This document shows positions 34,855 to 44,024 of a stretch of 64,000 bases of DNA, piece after piece. The position numbers and the translations under genes are program-made. Positions within the stretch are counted from its first letter, which is position 1, and each line of letters begins with the position of its first letter. The stretch covers positions 18,974 through 82,973 of the forward strand of contig JBCDJJ010000004.1 in assembly GCA_038747915.1 (NCBI GenBank). Direction: 5' to 3'. This DNA is from JBCDAP01 sp038747915. GTDB lineage: Bacteria; Planctomycetota; Phycisphaerae; Phycisphaerales; UBA1924. The notes under the pieces are model-generated. The model had not been told where the DNA came from. It worked only from the letters and a program-made list of their open reading frames with translations, and searched no databases.

Positions 34855-36998
34855 GCCGGCACCTCCTCGGGCTGCTCGACCTCCGGTGCAGCGGCCTGTG
34901 TGGGCGGCGCCTCACCGGTTGATTCCGACCGCTTCGCCTCGTGCGCCGCGAGCGCCGCCGCGGTCCGCCGACGGATGATCATGGGCTTGACGTAGAACGC
35001 GTAGATCAGCCCGAGCACGGTCAGACACGACCCCGCGAGCATGGTGTACACGCCCTCGCGGTTGGTCACGCCGAGACCCGTGTAGTTGAGCCCCGCCGAG
35101 CCCTCGCGCGGCGCATCCCAATACGCCTGGAAAAACCACAGGCCGCCGTGCTCCGCGGGCCGGTTCGTCGCGATGCTGGCACTGGCGGCCTCGTCTCCCG
35201 CGCCGAAGACCACGTGGCTCGTCCAATCACGGATCGACGCGACCGAGCCCGTGAACCCGCCCACGTGCGTTGTCAGCTCGAAGTCATTGAGCACCACCGG
35301 ATCGGGCAGCTCGCGCGTCTGCCGACTAAACATCACCTCGACGTCGCGCCCATCGGGCAGCGTGAGCCGCGTCGGCTGATACAACCCGAGCCCGAGCGCC
35401 GCTTCATCCCCACTCGGGAACGGGTACTGGTGGTACGCGAGCCACACACGGGTGGCGTCGGCACCCGTGCCGACCACCGCGCGCACCATCGAGAGCAGCC
35501 GCTGGCGCTCGACATCGCGGTCGCGACGACGCGGCGGGATGATCAGCGCTCGCTCTTGCACGACCGGCCGCTCCACGAGCGAGGTCGCCGTCATCACGAA
35601 ATTGCCCCCGAGCGCGACAGGTTCACCCATCGCGAGCGACCGCTCGACCACGCTCATCGCGCCATCCTCGGACTCGATGCGCGACATCAGCACAAGACCG
35701 GCGTCACCCACACCCGGCCCCGCGACGAACCGCACCCGAGGACCACCCTCCGGCATCGCGCGGACCTGCTCGAGCGCGAACTCGTCTTCGACCCACGAGA
35801 ACCCGACGAGCCCCGCTGCGGTCGTCGACTCATCTTCATGGAACGCACGAAGCGGCCGCTCGCGCGACCGCGCCGGGTCATCGGTGATGTCGACCGTCAG
35901 CGTCGGGTCGAGCACCTCCCCGCCATCGGCCATCCGCGATTCGAGCGCGGCGTATTCGAGGTACCCCTCGATCCGAATCGGCACGCCATCGATCGAACCG
36001 GCATCCACCGACAGCGTGCGGCCGAGTGCATCGTTCACGCCGGACGCCGGCCACAGGCTCGCGGCGTCGCTCGCGTAGTCGTTGTAGCGCGGCAGTCGAT
36101 CGATCGGCAGCTGGTTCCAGGCGCCGTGCGCCGGGGCATCGGTGGGCACCGCTCGCCAGTGCAGGGCCGCGGTGTCTTTGATCGCAAAGGTCCGCTGGGG
36201 CATCAGGGCCAGCTCGGCCGAGAGCGATTCGTCCACCAGCGCCGCGCCTCCGTACTCTTCGAGCTTCTTGACCCGCTGCATGGGCGGGTTCATCCCGGGG
36301 ACGAACACCAGGTCTTCGGTGTACTGCGGGAAGCCATCGAGCATCTGGCGGAAAAACGCCTCGCCGCCCGGGGGTTCGATGCGGAGCGTGACCGCATAGG
36401 CTGTTTTGCCTTGGTCGTCACCGGAGAGAATCGGCCACTCCGGATCGATCGAGGACACCGTCACGCGGTACGGCCCGGATGCGCTCTCGATGATCGCGGT
36501 GTTCCCCGGCAGCGCCGGGAACGTGGACCCTGCGCTGCCCTCAAGACCAACACTCACCGATCGCTTGAGGATGTAGGTATCGCCCTCGACCTTCTGGGAG
36601 AAGTACACCACGCTGCCGAGCGCCAGCACGATCACGCCCGAGTGGATCATCCACGGCCCGAGCTTGAGCAGATTGAACGGGATCCGCCGGAGCGTCGTGA
36701 CCGTCAGGTTCACGCACAGCAGCGCGCACAGCCCGATGAACGTGTTGGTGTGAAACCACTCGTACTCGGTCAGTTCGAACGCTGGGAGCTGGCGCACCAT
36801 CAGGTGCTCCATCGCGAGCCCGCCCTCAGCACGCCGCGGCACGAGCACGCCGGCCGAGCCCACGGCCATGTAGATGAACAACACGGTCAGCGTCGTGATG
36901 CCGAGCCACACCGACGACAGCGCGCCGAGCGACACACGAACAGGCCATGGAAGCCGTTGGGATCGAGGGGGGAGAGCGTCGGGGGAAGAGTCGTGCAT
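34851..36998 (-). CDS. resB: ResB/Ccs1-like cytochrome c maturation protein
   Basis: This 715-residue protein has three N-terminal membrane helices (near 28-48, 84-104 and 115-137), a large extracytoplasmic domain, and a last helix near 665-690, the usual ResB/Ccs1 layout. It keeps the RRIPFNLLKLGPWMIHSG region seen in the family. It partners with the CcsA encoded four bases into its stop. The pair defines system II maturation, common in Planctomycetes. The antisense strand keeps a long open frame over this gene, which is a GC-bias artefact. Confidence 0.85.
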   Translation of the reverse strand: MHDSSPDALPPRSQRLPWPVRVSLGALSSVWLGITTLTVLFIYMAVGSAGVLVPRRAEGGLAMEHLMVRQLPAFELTEYEWFHTNTFIGLCALLCVNLTVTTLRRIPFNLLKLGPWMIHSGVIVLALGSVVYFSQKVEGDTYILKRSVSVGLEGSAGSTFPALPGNTAIIESASGPYRVTVSSIDPEWPILSGDDQGKTAYAVTLRIEPPGGEAFFRQMLDGFPQYTEDLVFVPGMNPPMQRVKKLEEYGGAALVDESLSAELALMPQRTFAIKDTAALHWRAVPTDAPAHGAWNQLPIDRLPRYNDYASDAASLWPASGVNDALGRTLSVDAGSIDGVPIRIEGYLEYAALESRMADGGEVLDPTLTVDITDDPARSRERPLRAFHEDESTTAAGLVGFSWVEDEFALEQVRAMPEGGPRVRFVAGPGVGDAGLVLMSRIESEDGAMSVVERSLAMGEPVALGGNFVMTATSLVERPVVQERALIIPPRRRDRDVERQRLLSMVRAVVGTGADATRVWLAYHQYPFPSGDEAALGLGLYQPTRLTLPDGRDVEVMFSRQTRELPDPVVLNDFELTTHVGGFTGSVASIRDWTSHVVFGAGDEAASASIATNRPAEHGGLWFFQAYWDAPREGSAGLNYTGLGVTNREGVYTMLAGSCLTVLGLIYAFYVKPMIIRRRTAAALAAHEAKRSESTGEAPPTQAAAPEVEQPEEVPA

Positions 36999-37148
36999 CG
37001 TCGGTCGTTTGGTTCGTCACTCCTGCGGGGCCGGATGGTAGCCCGTCGAACAAGAGTTGAGCCAGGGGTCGAGGCGCGATTCGAGACGCGAGGCGTTGAT
37101 AAACTCGTCGGCTCAAGAGAACACCACACGCCACCAGGAGCACCGCAC

Positions 37149-39311
37149 ATGGCCACTCGCCGGCCCCGGTCCAGCGCCCGCCGTCCATCCTCGCGATCCG
37201 CCCGCCCTGGGAAGCCGCTCGGCTCTTTCCCGGAGGAGCGGCTGCACACGCTCGCACGTGACCTGTGGTGGACATGGAGCCCCACCGGCCGCCGCGTGTT
37301 CGAGGCCCTGGACCCGCCGCTCTGGCGTGCCACGAACCACAACCCCTTCAAGACCATCAGCCACCTCTCCGCCGAGCGACGCCGCACCATCGCCGGCGAT
37401 ACGAACTTCGCCCGGGCCCTGGCCCAGGCCGAGGCCGACCACGCCGACTACCACCGCACCCGCCCGTGGTACGCCCGTACCGCGACCGGGAAGCAGAAGC
37501 GGATGCACATCGCCTACTTCTGCATGGAGTACGGCCTGCACGAGCATCTGCCGCTCTACTCCGGCGGCCTCGGCATCCTCGCGGCCGACCACCTCAAGTC
37601 GGCCTCCGACCTGGGCATCCCACTCACCGCCATCGGCATGCTCTGGCGCGAGGGCTACTACCGCCAGGAACTCGAGACCGATGGCTCCACCCGCGTGGTC
37701 TACGAGCGGTACGAGTGGGACGACCTTCCGATCGTCGACACCGGCGCGTCCATCACCGTGCGCATCGGGCGGGCCGATGTCATCGCGAAGATCTGGTGTC
37801 TCCAGGTGGGCCGCGTGCCGCTCTACCTGCTCGACTGCGACCACGAGGCCAACCCGCCCAAAGCCCGCGAGCTGACGCGCCGCCTGTACTCGGGCGACAA
37901 CGAGCACCGCATCCGCCAGGAGGTGCTGCTGGGCGTCGGCGGGTATCTCGCGATGCAGGAGCTTGGCATCGAGCCCACGGTGCTGCACCTGAACGAGGGG
38001 CACGCCGCGTTCGCCCCGCTCGAGGAGCTCGCCCAGCAGGTCGAGGCGGGATACTCGTACGACGAGGCGGTCGAGATCGTGCGCGCGGGGAGCGTCTTTA
38101 CGACGCACACCCCCGTGCCCGCGGGCAACGACCGCTTCGACCCCAAGCTCTTCAACAAGTACATGCGATCGTACGGCGAGCGCCTCGGGCTGACGAACCG
38201 TCAACTGCTCGCCCTCGGCCGTGAGGACGAGACGGATACGACCGAGTCGTTCTGCATGACAGTGCTCGCGCTCAAGCTCGCTGAGCACTGCAACGGCGTC
38301 GCCGAGCTGCACGGCGAGACCTCGCGCACGATGTGGATGAAGACGTTCGACGCCACGACCCCTGATGAGGTGCCGATCGGCCACGTGACCAACGGGATCC
38401 ACGTTGAGACGTGGCTGAGCGACGATGCGCGCCCCTTCTACGACCGCCACTTCAAGCCCAAGTGGAACGGCGCCGGGCCGGAGGACGACTGGTGGAAGAA
38501 TGCCCGGTCTATCCCGCCGCGGGAGATCTGGGCCCTCCGAAACCGGCTGCGCCGCAAATTTGTGTCGGAGCTGCGCACGCGGATGCGCGACCAGTACCAG
38601 TACCACACGATGGACCCCAGCAATATCATCGACCTATACGAGCAGCTCGACGAGAACGCGCTGACCATCGGCTTCGCCCGACGGTTCGCGACCTACAAGC
38701 GTGCGATCCTGATGTTCCACGACGAGGCGCGCCTGGCGCGCCTCCTGCACAACCCCAAGTGTCCGGTGCAGATCGTGTTCTCGGGCAAGGCCCACCCGCG
38801 CGACCTCGACGGGCAGGAGTTCGTTCGCCGGGTGTGGAAATTCTCACAGAAGCCGGCCTTCAAGGGCAAGGTGTTCTTCGTGCAGAACTACGACTGCGCG
38901 GTCGGGCGGATGCTGACCTCGGGCGTCGACCTCTGGCTCAACAACCCGATCCGGCCGATGGAGGCGTCGGGCACCTCGGGCATGAAGCCGCCGCTCAACG
39001 CCGGGCTCAACTGCTCGATCCTCGATGGGTGGTGGCCCGAGGGCTACAACGGGCGGAACGGGTGGACGATCGGCGGCGAGCAGTTCCGCTCGGAGCGCGC
39101 CCAGCTGCGCTACGACGCGGATGCGCTGTACGAGGTGCTCGAGACCGAGGTGGTCCCCTGCTTCTACGACCGCGGGCGCGACGGTGTGCCGCGGCGGTGG
39201 TGCTCGATGATCGGTGAGAGCTGGCGGAGCATCTGCGCCGAGTTCTCAACCCACCGCATGCTGCGCGACTACTGCGAGCGGTCGTACTGGCCGGCGCACG
39301 AGAGCTCGTAG
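37149..39311 (+). CDS. glgP: Alpha-glucan phosphorylase
   Basis: This 720-residue GT35 enzyme releases glucose-1-phosphate from glycogen or other alpha-1,4-glucans. The N-terminal LARDLWWTWSPTGRRVFEAL and SGGLGILAADHLKSASDLG segments, and the PLP-site lysine in EASGTSGMKPPLN, fit the shorter bacterial/archaeal phosphorylase type with an N-terminal DUF3417-like part. AGGAG lies eight bases before the ATG at 37149. The same frame is open 2.2 kb further upstream across resB, but that stretch reads as antisense noise. It is divergent from resB. No glgA or glgC lies nearby. Confidence 0.93.
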   Translation: MATRRPRSSARRPSSRSARPGKPLGSFPEERLHTLARDLWWTWSPTGRRVFEALDPPLWRATNHNPFKTISHLSAERRRTIAGDTNFARALAQAEADHADYHRTRPWYARTATGKQKRMHIAYFCMEYGLHEHLPLYSGGLGILAADHLKSASDLGIPLTAIGMLWREGYYRQELETDGSTRVVYERYEWDDLPIVDTGASITVRIGRADVIAKIWCLQVGRVPLYLLDCDHEANPPKARELTRRLYSGDNEHRIRQEVLLGVGGYLAMQELGIEPTVLHLNEGHAAFAPLEELAQQVEAGYSYDEAVEIVRAGSVFTTHTPVPAGNDRFDPKLFNKYMRSYGERLGLTNRQLLALGREDETDTTESFCMTVLALKLAEHCNGVAELHGETSRTMWMKTFDATTPDEVPIGHVTNGIHVETWLSDDARPFYDRHFKPKWNGAGPEDDWWKNARSIPPREIWALRNRLRRKFVSELRTRMRDQYQYHTMDPSNIIDLYEQLDENALTIGFARRFATYKRAILMFHDEARLARLLHNPKCPVQIVFSGKAHPRDLDGQEFVRRVWKFSQKPAFKGKVFFVQNYDCAVGRMLTSGVDLWLNNPIRPMEASGTSGMKPPLNAGLNCSILDGWWPEGYNGRNGWTIGGEQFRSERAQLRYDADALYEVLETEVVPCFYDRGRDGVPRRWCSMIGESWRSICAEFSTHRMLRDYCERSYWPAHESS

Positions 39312-39340
39312 CGCATCGCGCATCATCGAGTTCCGTAGCC

Positions 39341-39424
39341 CGGTGGCGGGAGCGTCCGCTCCCCCGTCTGGGCACGGGGCATCGGTGGGTGAATGTTCGT
39401 GGGTGCGGGAAGCTCCCACCACCG
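39341..39424. repeat. 85-nt palindromic dispersed repeat, copy 1
   Basis: This element begins CGGTGGCGGGAGCGTCC and ends GAAGCTCCCACCACCG, with an inner GTGAATGTTCGTG. It matches the element at 46181-46265 over its full length (roughly three quarters of positions by eye). Its ends are inverted repeats. It lies between glgP and a lipoprotein gene, in noncoding DNA. Confidence 0.75.
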
Positions 39425-39514
39425 CATCCGGGAAGGCGAGGACGCTGTGAAGACGTCAAGTGCGCGAGCCGGCTCGCTGCGGGGATCACCACACCCGCCC
39501 CATGTCAGCACCAC

Positions 39515-40195
39515 CTAGTTCTCTTCCGACGCGAGGTCGTGCTCGACGTCGAGTCCGAGCACCTGGCCGTGCTCATTGAGCGTCACTTCATACGTCCGGG
39601 TGGAAGCGATGCCCTCCACCGCGAAGACGCCAACCTCTTCACCAACACCGCGCTCTGCTTCCAGCAACACAATGCCGGGTACAGCCCGCTTGACCGCGTT
39701 GCGCACCGCACCGGGCAGAGAGTCGAGCGGCACAGCCTGTTGTACGCTGTAGATCCTGCCCGCTTCATCGATTTCGACGTCATAGGTGTGGGTCGCATGC
39801 TCCACCTCGAGCTCGTACAACCGCGTTCCGTTCTCTTGGTAGGGCTCGGCGCCGGTGATGGTCCCCCCATCGAATCGCGCGAGCGTGGCCTCGCGGACCG
39901 TTTCGGGCAGGTCGTTCACCCGCATCGCCTGTTCGAGTTCCAGCATGCGTCCATCTTCCAGAATCTCCATGTCCCAGATCGTGCCGTCGGCTTCGCCGAG
40001 TATGTCGTAGAACGTGATGCCGGCTTCGGTGAATTTCTCGACCGATGTGATGTGAAGTCCATCAACGGATGCCATCGCTGTGGCTTTGACGGGGGCTGGG
40101 AGGTCGTTCGCTGTCGGGGCTGAAGTGCACCCGGCGATGGCGATGGCCAGACTCACGGTGCCGGCTGATAGGAGAAGAGTGGCGAGGCGTCGCAT
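39515..40195 (-). CDS. Lipoprotein with three PepSY-like repeats
   Basis: This 226-residue predicted lipoprotein has the signal LLLSAGTVSLAIAIAGC. The mature part contains three similar units of about 65 residues, each opening with x-LP-x2-V-x2-A (DLPAPVKATA, DLPETVREAT and SLPGAVRNAV) and ending in a (W/Y)(D/E)VE(I)-x-E-D/E-GR strand. This is the alternating helix-strand pattern of PepSY/BLIP-type small domains. Such proteins often bind or inhibit peptidases in the envelope. The start at 40195 has AAGGA nine bases upstream. The family role here is unknown. Confidence 0.65.
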   Translation of the reverse strand: MRRLATLLLSAGTVSLAIAIAGCTSAPTANDLPAPVKATAMASVDGLHITSVEKFTEAGITFYDILGEADGTIWDMEILEDGRMLELEQAMRVNDLPETVREATLARFDGGTITGAEPYQENGTRLYELEVEHATHTYDVEIDEAGRIYSVQQAVPLDSLPGAVRNAVKRAVPGIVLLEAERGVGEEVGVFAVEGIASTRTYEVTLNEHGQVLGLDVEHDLASEEN

Positions 40196-40689
40196 TGAGG
40201 TTCGTCCTTGGTGATCAGGGATGCACCGGTGCCACCATGTGCGACACGAGCGAATCGAACGGCATTCAATACTAGAGCAGACCAAGTCAACTCGTCTTGC
40301 CAGTCTCAGCGGTGGATCGACCGACTCCGGGACTTGCGTGCCACCGGCGGCTTGCCCGCCAGTGTTCAAGGGCTTTGGCGTTCGCACTGGTGGGTAAGCC
40401 ACCAGTGGCACCCGCGACGAATTGACTTGGAACGCACTAGCGGCGGTGGACACTCGCATTGATTGCGTTCGTCGTCCGACGGTGTTGAGTTGGTCATGGA
40501 GGGCGGATCATGCACCGCCGTGACGAACGAATACGCCGATGCGCCGCAGGCACATCAACTGCCCCGAGGCCCGCACGCGCCGCACGTCTTCGCACCGGCA
40601 CCCGTGTTCCACGACACGCTCAGGGCCTTCATATCGCCTCGAGTGGAAGCAACAACATCTGCCGCGGGAATCCAGCGGGAACACGGGCG
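40196..40689. other. Intergenic region of about 490 bases
   Basis: This region lies between the PepSY-like lipoprotein start and the end of the 172-residue lipoprotein-like gene. It holds a strong palindromic repeat (40338-40411). The rest (40412-40689) has no convincing gene, though several short open frames exist on both strands. Confidence 0.6.
40338..40411. repeat. REP-like long inverted repeat
   Basis: Two 27-nt arms (40338-40364 and 40385-40411) match as inverted repeats at 23 of 27 positions, separated by 20 bases. Each arm is itself partly palindromic (CCACCGGCGG-CTTG-CCCGCC and CACTGGTGGG-TAAG-CCACCAGTG), a bulged form typical of REP-type extragenic elements. The four differences swap to G-U pairs on one strand or the other, suggesting selection for folding. 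No transposase is near. Confidence 0.75.
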
Positions 40690-41208
40690 TCATCGTGACG
40701 GGGCACCAAAGGCTTCGCCATCCTGAGCCGACTCGGGATCGAAGAAGGCCACGGACATCGAGCCAAAGGCGTGGTAGCCCCTCACTCCGGCTTGACGGGT
40801 ACCCATCACTCCCATGCTGTCGGAGGGTGCAGAGGTCAGCAGCACGAGTTCACCCGCCGTAACGCCTCGAGATGTCAAGCCACGCGCGACGTTGGTGGCG
40901 TCGATATCACCCGACGGCGGCCACGCGAAGACCACGAACACCATCCCATCGGCCGGCGCGATGAAGTCGAACTCGCCCTCGAGGTTCGGCCACCCGTCGA
41001 TCGCGATCGCCGACGCTGGGATCTCCGGGAACGATTCTCTCGCCGACTCCTGCATGGCGGGAACGAGCGAGAGATGCTCCTCCGTCAGATGGCCGAACCG
41101 ACCGTGCTGACACCCGGCCGGTGCCACGAGCGCCACCCCAGCGCCCCCCACGAGCGCCGCCCCGGTGCCCCCGATGAGCCGCCGACGTTTGGAGTTCTTC
41201 TTGTTCAT
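40690..41208 (-). CDS. Small predicted lipoprotein of unknown function
   Basis: This 172-residue protein starts MNKKNSKRRRLIGGTGAAL, a very basic leader, then a hydrophobic stretch ending APAGC, a probable lipobox with a Tat-like double-Arg pair. The mature part is a compact mixed beta domain without a known motif (FDFIAPADGMVFVVFAWP). A GAGGG site precedes the ATG at 41208; the frame is open further upstream without signal features. It lies among other single minus-strand genes. The function is unknown. Confidence 0.6.
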   Translation of the reverse strand: MNKKNSKRRRLIGGTGAALVGGAGVALVAPAGCQHGRFGHLTEEHLSLVPAMQESARESFPEIPASAIAIDGWPNLEGEFDFIAPADGMVFVVFAWPPSGDIDATNVARGLTSRGVTAGELVLLTSAPSDSMGVMGTRQAGVRGYHAFGSMSVAFFDPESAQDGEAFGAPSR

Positions 41209-41541
41209 CCTGTCCCTCGCAGTGTGAGTGAATCTGTGTTCAGTCATCAGCTCGCAGTCGAAAAGTACCGCGGGATCCAGGGGCATACCAAGCGCGCCGC
41301 ATAGGCACGTTGAGAAAAAGGGGTTCCCCCAGGCGGCACCGTCTCCGCGCCGGGAAACCTCGCGCGGTGCCAACCACGTGGACCACGCTCCACTCGTCAC
41401 CCTCCCCAGAGAGTGGCGAGGTGGCCTCAAGAGCCAGAACCGAAGAAGCAGCAAGAAGTCATGATGATCAGGGTGAGTCACCTCGCCATCTCGCCACCTC
41501 GCCACTGTTTGGGGCGTTGGCAGCGTGACCTCCGATCGCGC
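41209..41541. other. Intergenic region with repeats, about 330 bases
   Basis: No gene is supported. It carries a perfect 14-bp inverted repeat (41412-41425 with 41493-41506) and three tandem copies of CTCGCCA(C/T) (41482-41505). Confidence 0.6.
41412..41506 (-). repeat. Perfect 14-bp inverted repeat with CTCGCCAY tandem units
   Basis: AGTGGCGAGGTGGC at 41412-41425 pairs with GCCACCTCGCCACT at 41493-41506, with a 67-base loop. The right arm is part of a short tandem repeat. It begins 35 bases after the kinase stop codon (41542, minus strand) and could limit read-through. Confidence 0.5.
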
Positions 41542-42432
41542 TCAGTACCCCAGCCGGGTCAAACGATCGGCGACCTGCGCGGCGTACCCACCGCCGAACA
41601 AGTGCGCATGCACAAGCAGCGGGTAGAGCTGATACACCAGCATCCGGCGCTCGAAGAAGCCCTCACCGATCGGGCGGCGCTCGTGGAAGCGCTCGAAGAA
41701 CCGCGGCCCGCCCGTGTCGAACAGCGCGATGAAGGCGAGGTCGCACTCGGGGTCGCCACGAAAGATCGCTGGGTCGATCATCGCGAGCACACGGCCACTA
41801 CCGGTCACCACATTGCCCGACCACACATCACCATGGAGCAACGACGGGCGATCGGGCTCCATCAACACACCATCAAGATCGCCCGCGAGCCGCTCGCACC
41901 GCGCGAGCGTGCTCGCGTCGAGCTGGCCAGCTTCGTGCGCACCGCGGGCGAAGTGCATCAGTCGATGATGCGCAAAGAACGCCGACCACGACTCCATCAC
42001 CGGGTTCGGCAGCGGGAGCGGACCGATGAGCGTCTCGCGCTCCAGGCCGAACGAGCACGACCCGGGCACCACCTCGTACAGATCCACCAGCAGGTCAGCC
42101 AAGTGGTTTCCCGAATCCCCCGGCCCGAGCGATGGGTTCACCACCGCGCCCGTGTCGACCGTCGTCTCGTCCACCCACGCCAGCACCAGCATCTCCGACG
42201 CCGCGTGAAGTACCCGGGGCACCGGGAGCGCGGTCCGCTCGGCAAGTTCGCGCACCATCCACCCCTCGATATCGAGGGCCCCGCCGGCTCCCCCTGCCTT
42301 CACCACAACCGATTGTCCATCCGCACCCTCGGCGCGAACAACCTCAGCGACGCACCCACCCGCCAGAGATGAGACCCGGCGGATCTCCGTCCCCAGGATG
42401 TTCGCCAGTTGTTCCCGCAATGCCCGATGCAC
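41542..42432 (-). CDS. Fructosamine-3-kinase-like phosphotransferase
   Basis: This 296-residue protein has the aminoglycoside-phosphotransferase-like fold of fructosamine kinases, which phosphorylate sugar adducts on proteins so they can be removed. Motifs are LLHGDVWSGNVV (catalytic loop), MIDPAIFRGDPECDLAF (metal binding) and a final FFERRMLVYQLYPLLVH. The GTG at 42432 gives the family length; an open frame extends upstream to 42711 over the opposite-strand pseudopilin but is not convincing. It is divergent from the pseudopilin gene. Confidence 0.85.
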   Translation of the reverse strand: MHRALREQLANILGTEIRRVSSLAGGCVAEVVRAEGADGQSVVVKAGGAGGALDIEGWMVRELAERTALPVPRVLHAASEMLVLAWVDETTVDTGAVVNPSLGPGDSGNHLADLLVDLYEVVPGSCSFGLERETLIGPLPLPNPVMESWSAFFAHHRLMHFARGAHEAGQLDASTLARCERLAGDLDGVLMEPDRPSLLHGDVWSGNVVTGSGRVLAMIDPAIFRGDPECDLAFIALFDTGGPRFFERFHERRPIGEGFFERRMLVYQLYPLLVHAHLFGGGYAAQVADRLTRLGY

Positions 42433-42574
42433 GGGAGTGTTGTACCGATCGGCGTGGTGAGCGGTCGGTTCAACACCCACACCGGGTCCGGCCGATGCAT
42501 ACGCTTCGCTTTGGGATGTGCTCCCCGGTCGCGGCCAGCGTGGGCCCGATGGGCGAGCCGATGTGGAGAGGCCG

Positions 42575-43516
42575 ATGCGCACACGAACAGGGTCCGCGGG
42601 GTTCACACTCATCGAGCTGCTTCTGGTGGTGGCGATCATCGCGCTGCTGATCGGGCTGCTGCTGCCGGCGCTCGGGCAGGCGCGAGAGGTCGCCCGGTCG
42701 ATCTCGTGCAAGAGCCAACTCCGCCAGCTGTCGATGCTCCTCGACGTGTACGCGACGGATCACGACGAGGAGTACACGCCTACCTGGGGTCGCCCGCGGT
42801 GGGCGGTCGGCCTGCTGGCCTACGCGGATGTGCGCGTCGAGCGCTTCCGCGTGACCGAGACCGTGGAGGGCCAGACGGTCGAGCGTGATAGCTTCCGGTT
42901 CGCTTTCAACGACGAGAACGACGACGACGGCGAGGGCGGCGCCACCGCCACGGTGCCATCCGCGGTCCGCATGCTGCTCTGCCCGAGCGACCCCGGCGGC
43001 CCCGACCACGGCAAGGACTTTGAGCCGGAGATCGAACCAAACCGCAAGCGCAGCTATGTGATCAACGGCTTCAACGACGAGCTCGCACGACGCACACTCA
43101 CCGGCGAGGGCAACCCGGACTGGGAGGCCGAAGTCGAATCGATCATCTCGGCACGAAACAACCAGGAGTTCCGGCGGCTCGTGCGCTACCGCTCGGCCCG
43201 CCGGACGTCGATGCGGTGGCTGAGCGACACCGCCGTCTTCGGCGAGAAGTACTCGAGTTCGAGCCACGAGTACCTGGATCTCATCGAGAACGTCGGGAAC
43301 GATTTTTCCGAGCTCAACCGCCGGCGGCACGCGGACCAGTACTCGAACTACGCGATGGCCGATGCATCGGTCCGCTCGATCCGCGACCCGCTCGCGCTCA
43401 CACCGACCAACGTGTGGGGCGCGACCGGGTGGGGTCGACAGTCGGTGCTGAACTTCGTGGAGGATGTCGACGACCTGGGCGACGAGAACTCGCCCGAGGA
43501 AGAGGACGGACGCTGA
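42575..43516 (+). CDS. Pseudopilin-like protein heading a four-gene cluster
   Basis: This 313-residue protein carries the prepilin head FTLIELLLVVAIIALLIGLL and an ALGQAREVARSISCKSQL continuation. The C-terminal NYAMADASVRSIRDPL matches the DG-type tail (here A-S for G-S). An acidic patch (DENDDDGEGG) may bind calcium. The ATG follows GGAGAGG at short spacing; a longer frame upstream is rejected. Its stop is one base from the start of the next gene, implying translational coupling with the membrane-anchored small protein. Confidence 0.83.
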   Translation: MRTRTGSAGFTLIELLLVVAIIALLIGLLLPALGQAREVARSISCKSQLRQLSMLLDVYATDHDEEYTPTWGRPRWAVGLLAYADVRVERFRVTETVEGQTVERDSFRFAFNDENDDDGEGGATATVPSAVRMLLCPSDPGGPDHGKDFEPEIEPNRKRSYVINGFNDELARRTLTGEGNPDWEAEVESIISARNNQEFRRLVRYRSARRTSMRWLSDTAVFGEKYSSSSHEYLDLIENVGNDFSELNRRRHADQYSNYAMADASVRSIRDPLALTPTNVWGATGWGRQSVLNFVEDVDDLGDENSPEEEDGR

Positions 43517-43517
43517 G

Positions 43518-43976
43518 ATGAGCATCAAGACCATCGTGCTCGCTGTGATCGTGGTCGCGCTCACGGGTGTCGTGACCGTGGTGTATCTCAATCAGAATCG
43601 CCCGCCCGAGATGGCGATTCTCGGCCGTTCCGTCGAGCAACGGGGCCGCACGATCCACACCTTCAGCCTCGGCGGCGAGTACGCGATCCGCTCGATCGAA
43701 CTCCGCGCCGCCGAGCCGCCCGCGCCCACCGCCGATGACGACCAGACCGGGGACACCGAAGAAGAGGATGCGGACCCCGGCGTGGTATGGCGCGTCGTCG
43801 CTCTCGATGAGCCCGTGATGCTCGCCAACTTCACCCTCGGTCGGCTCGGCCCGTGGGGAGGCTTCGATATCGAGGTCCGCCGGTTCCGCGACATGGTCAG
43901 GGGCGAGCGGTACGTCCTCGAGATCGATGCCGTCGGACGGTCCGCCGAGATCACCTTTACGCACCCCGACAGCTGA
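43518..43976 (+). CDS. Small membrane-anchored protein coupled to the pseudopilin
   Basis: This 152-residue protein begins with a single hydrophobic helix (VLAVIVVALTGVVTVVYL) and then an extracytoplasmic beta-type domain. A Glu/Asp-rich linker (TGDTEEEDADP) lies in the middle. I do not recognise the family. The start is set by the one-base gap after the pseudopilin stop (TGA-G-ATG). Being coupled, it may be an accessory to pilin-like secretion. Confidence 0.65.
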   Translation: MSIKTIVLAVIVVALTGVVTVVYLNQNRPPEMAILGRSVEQRGRTIHTFSLGGEYAIRSIELRAAEPPAPTADDDQTGDTEEEDADPGVVWRVVALDEPVMLANFTLGRLGPWGGFDIEVRRFRDMVRGERYVLEIDAVGRSAEITFTHPDS

Positions 43977-44024
43977 CGCACGGCTCGTCCGAGAGCGAAC
44001 ACCGCTCGGGAGAATCGTGGATTC

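Noticed and set aside
41482..41505. Short tandem 8-mer considered as a CRISPR-like array
   Set aside because: Units are adjacent without spacers and only three copies exist.
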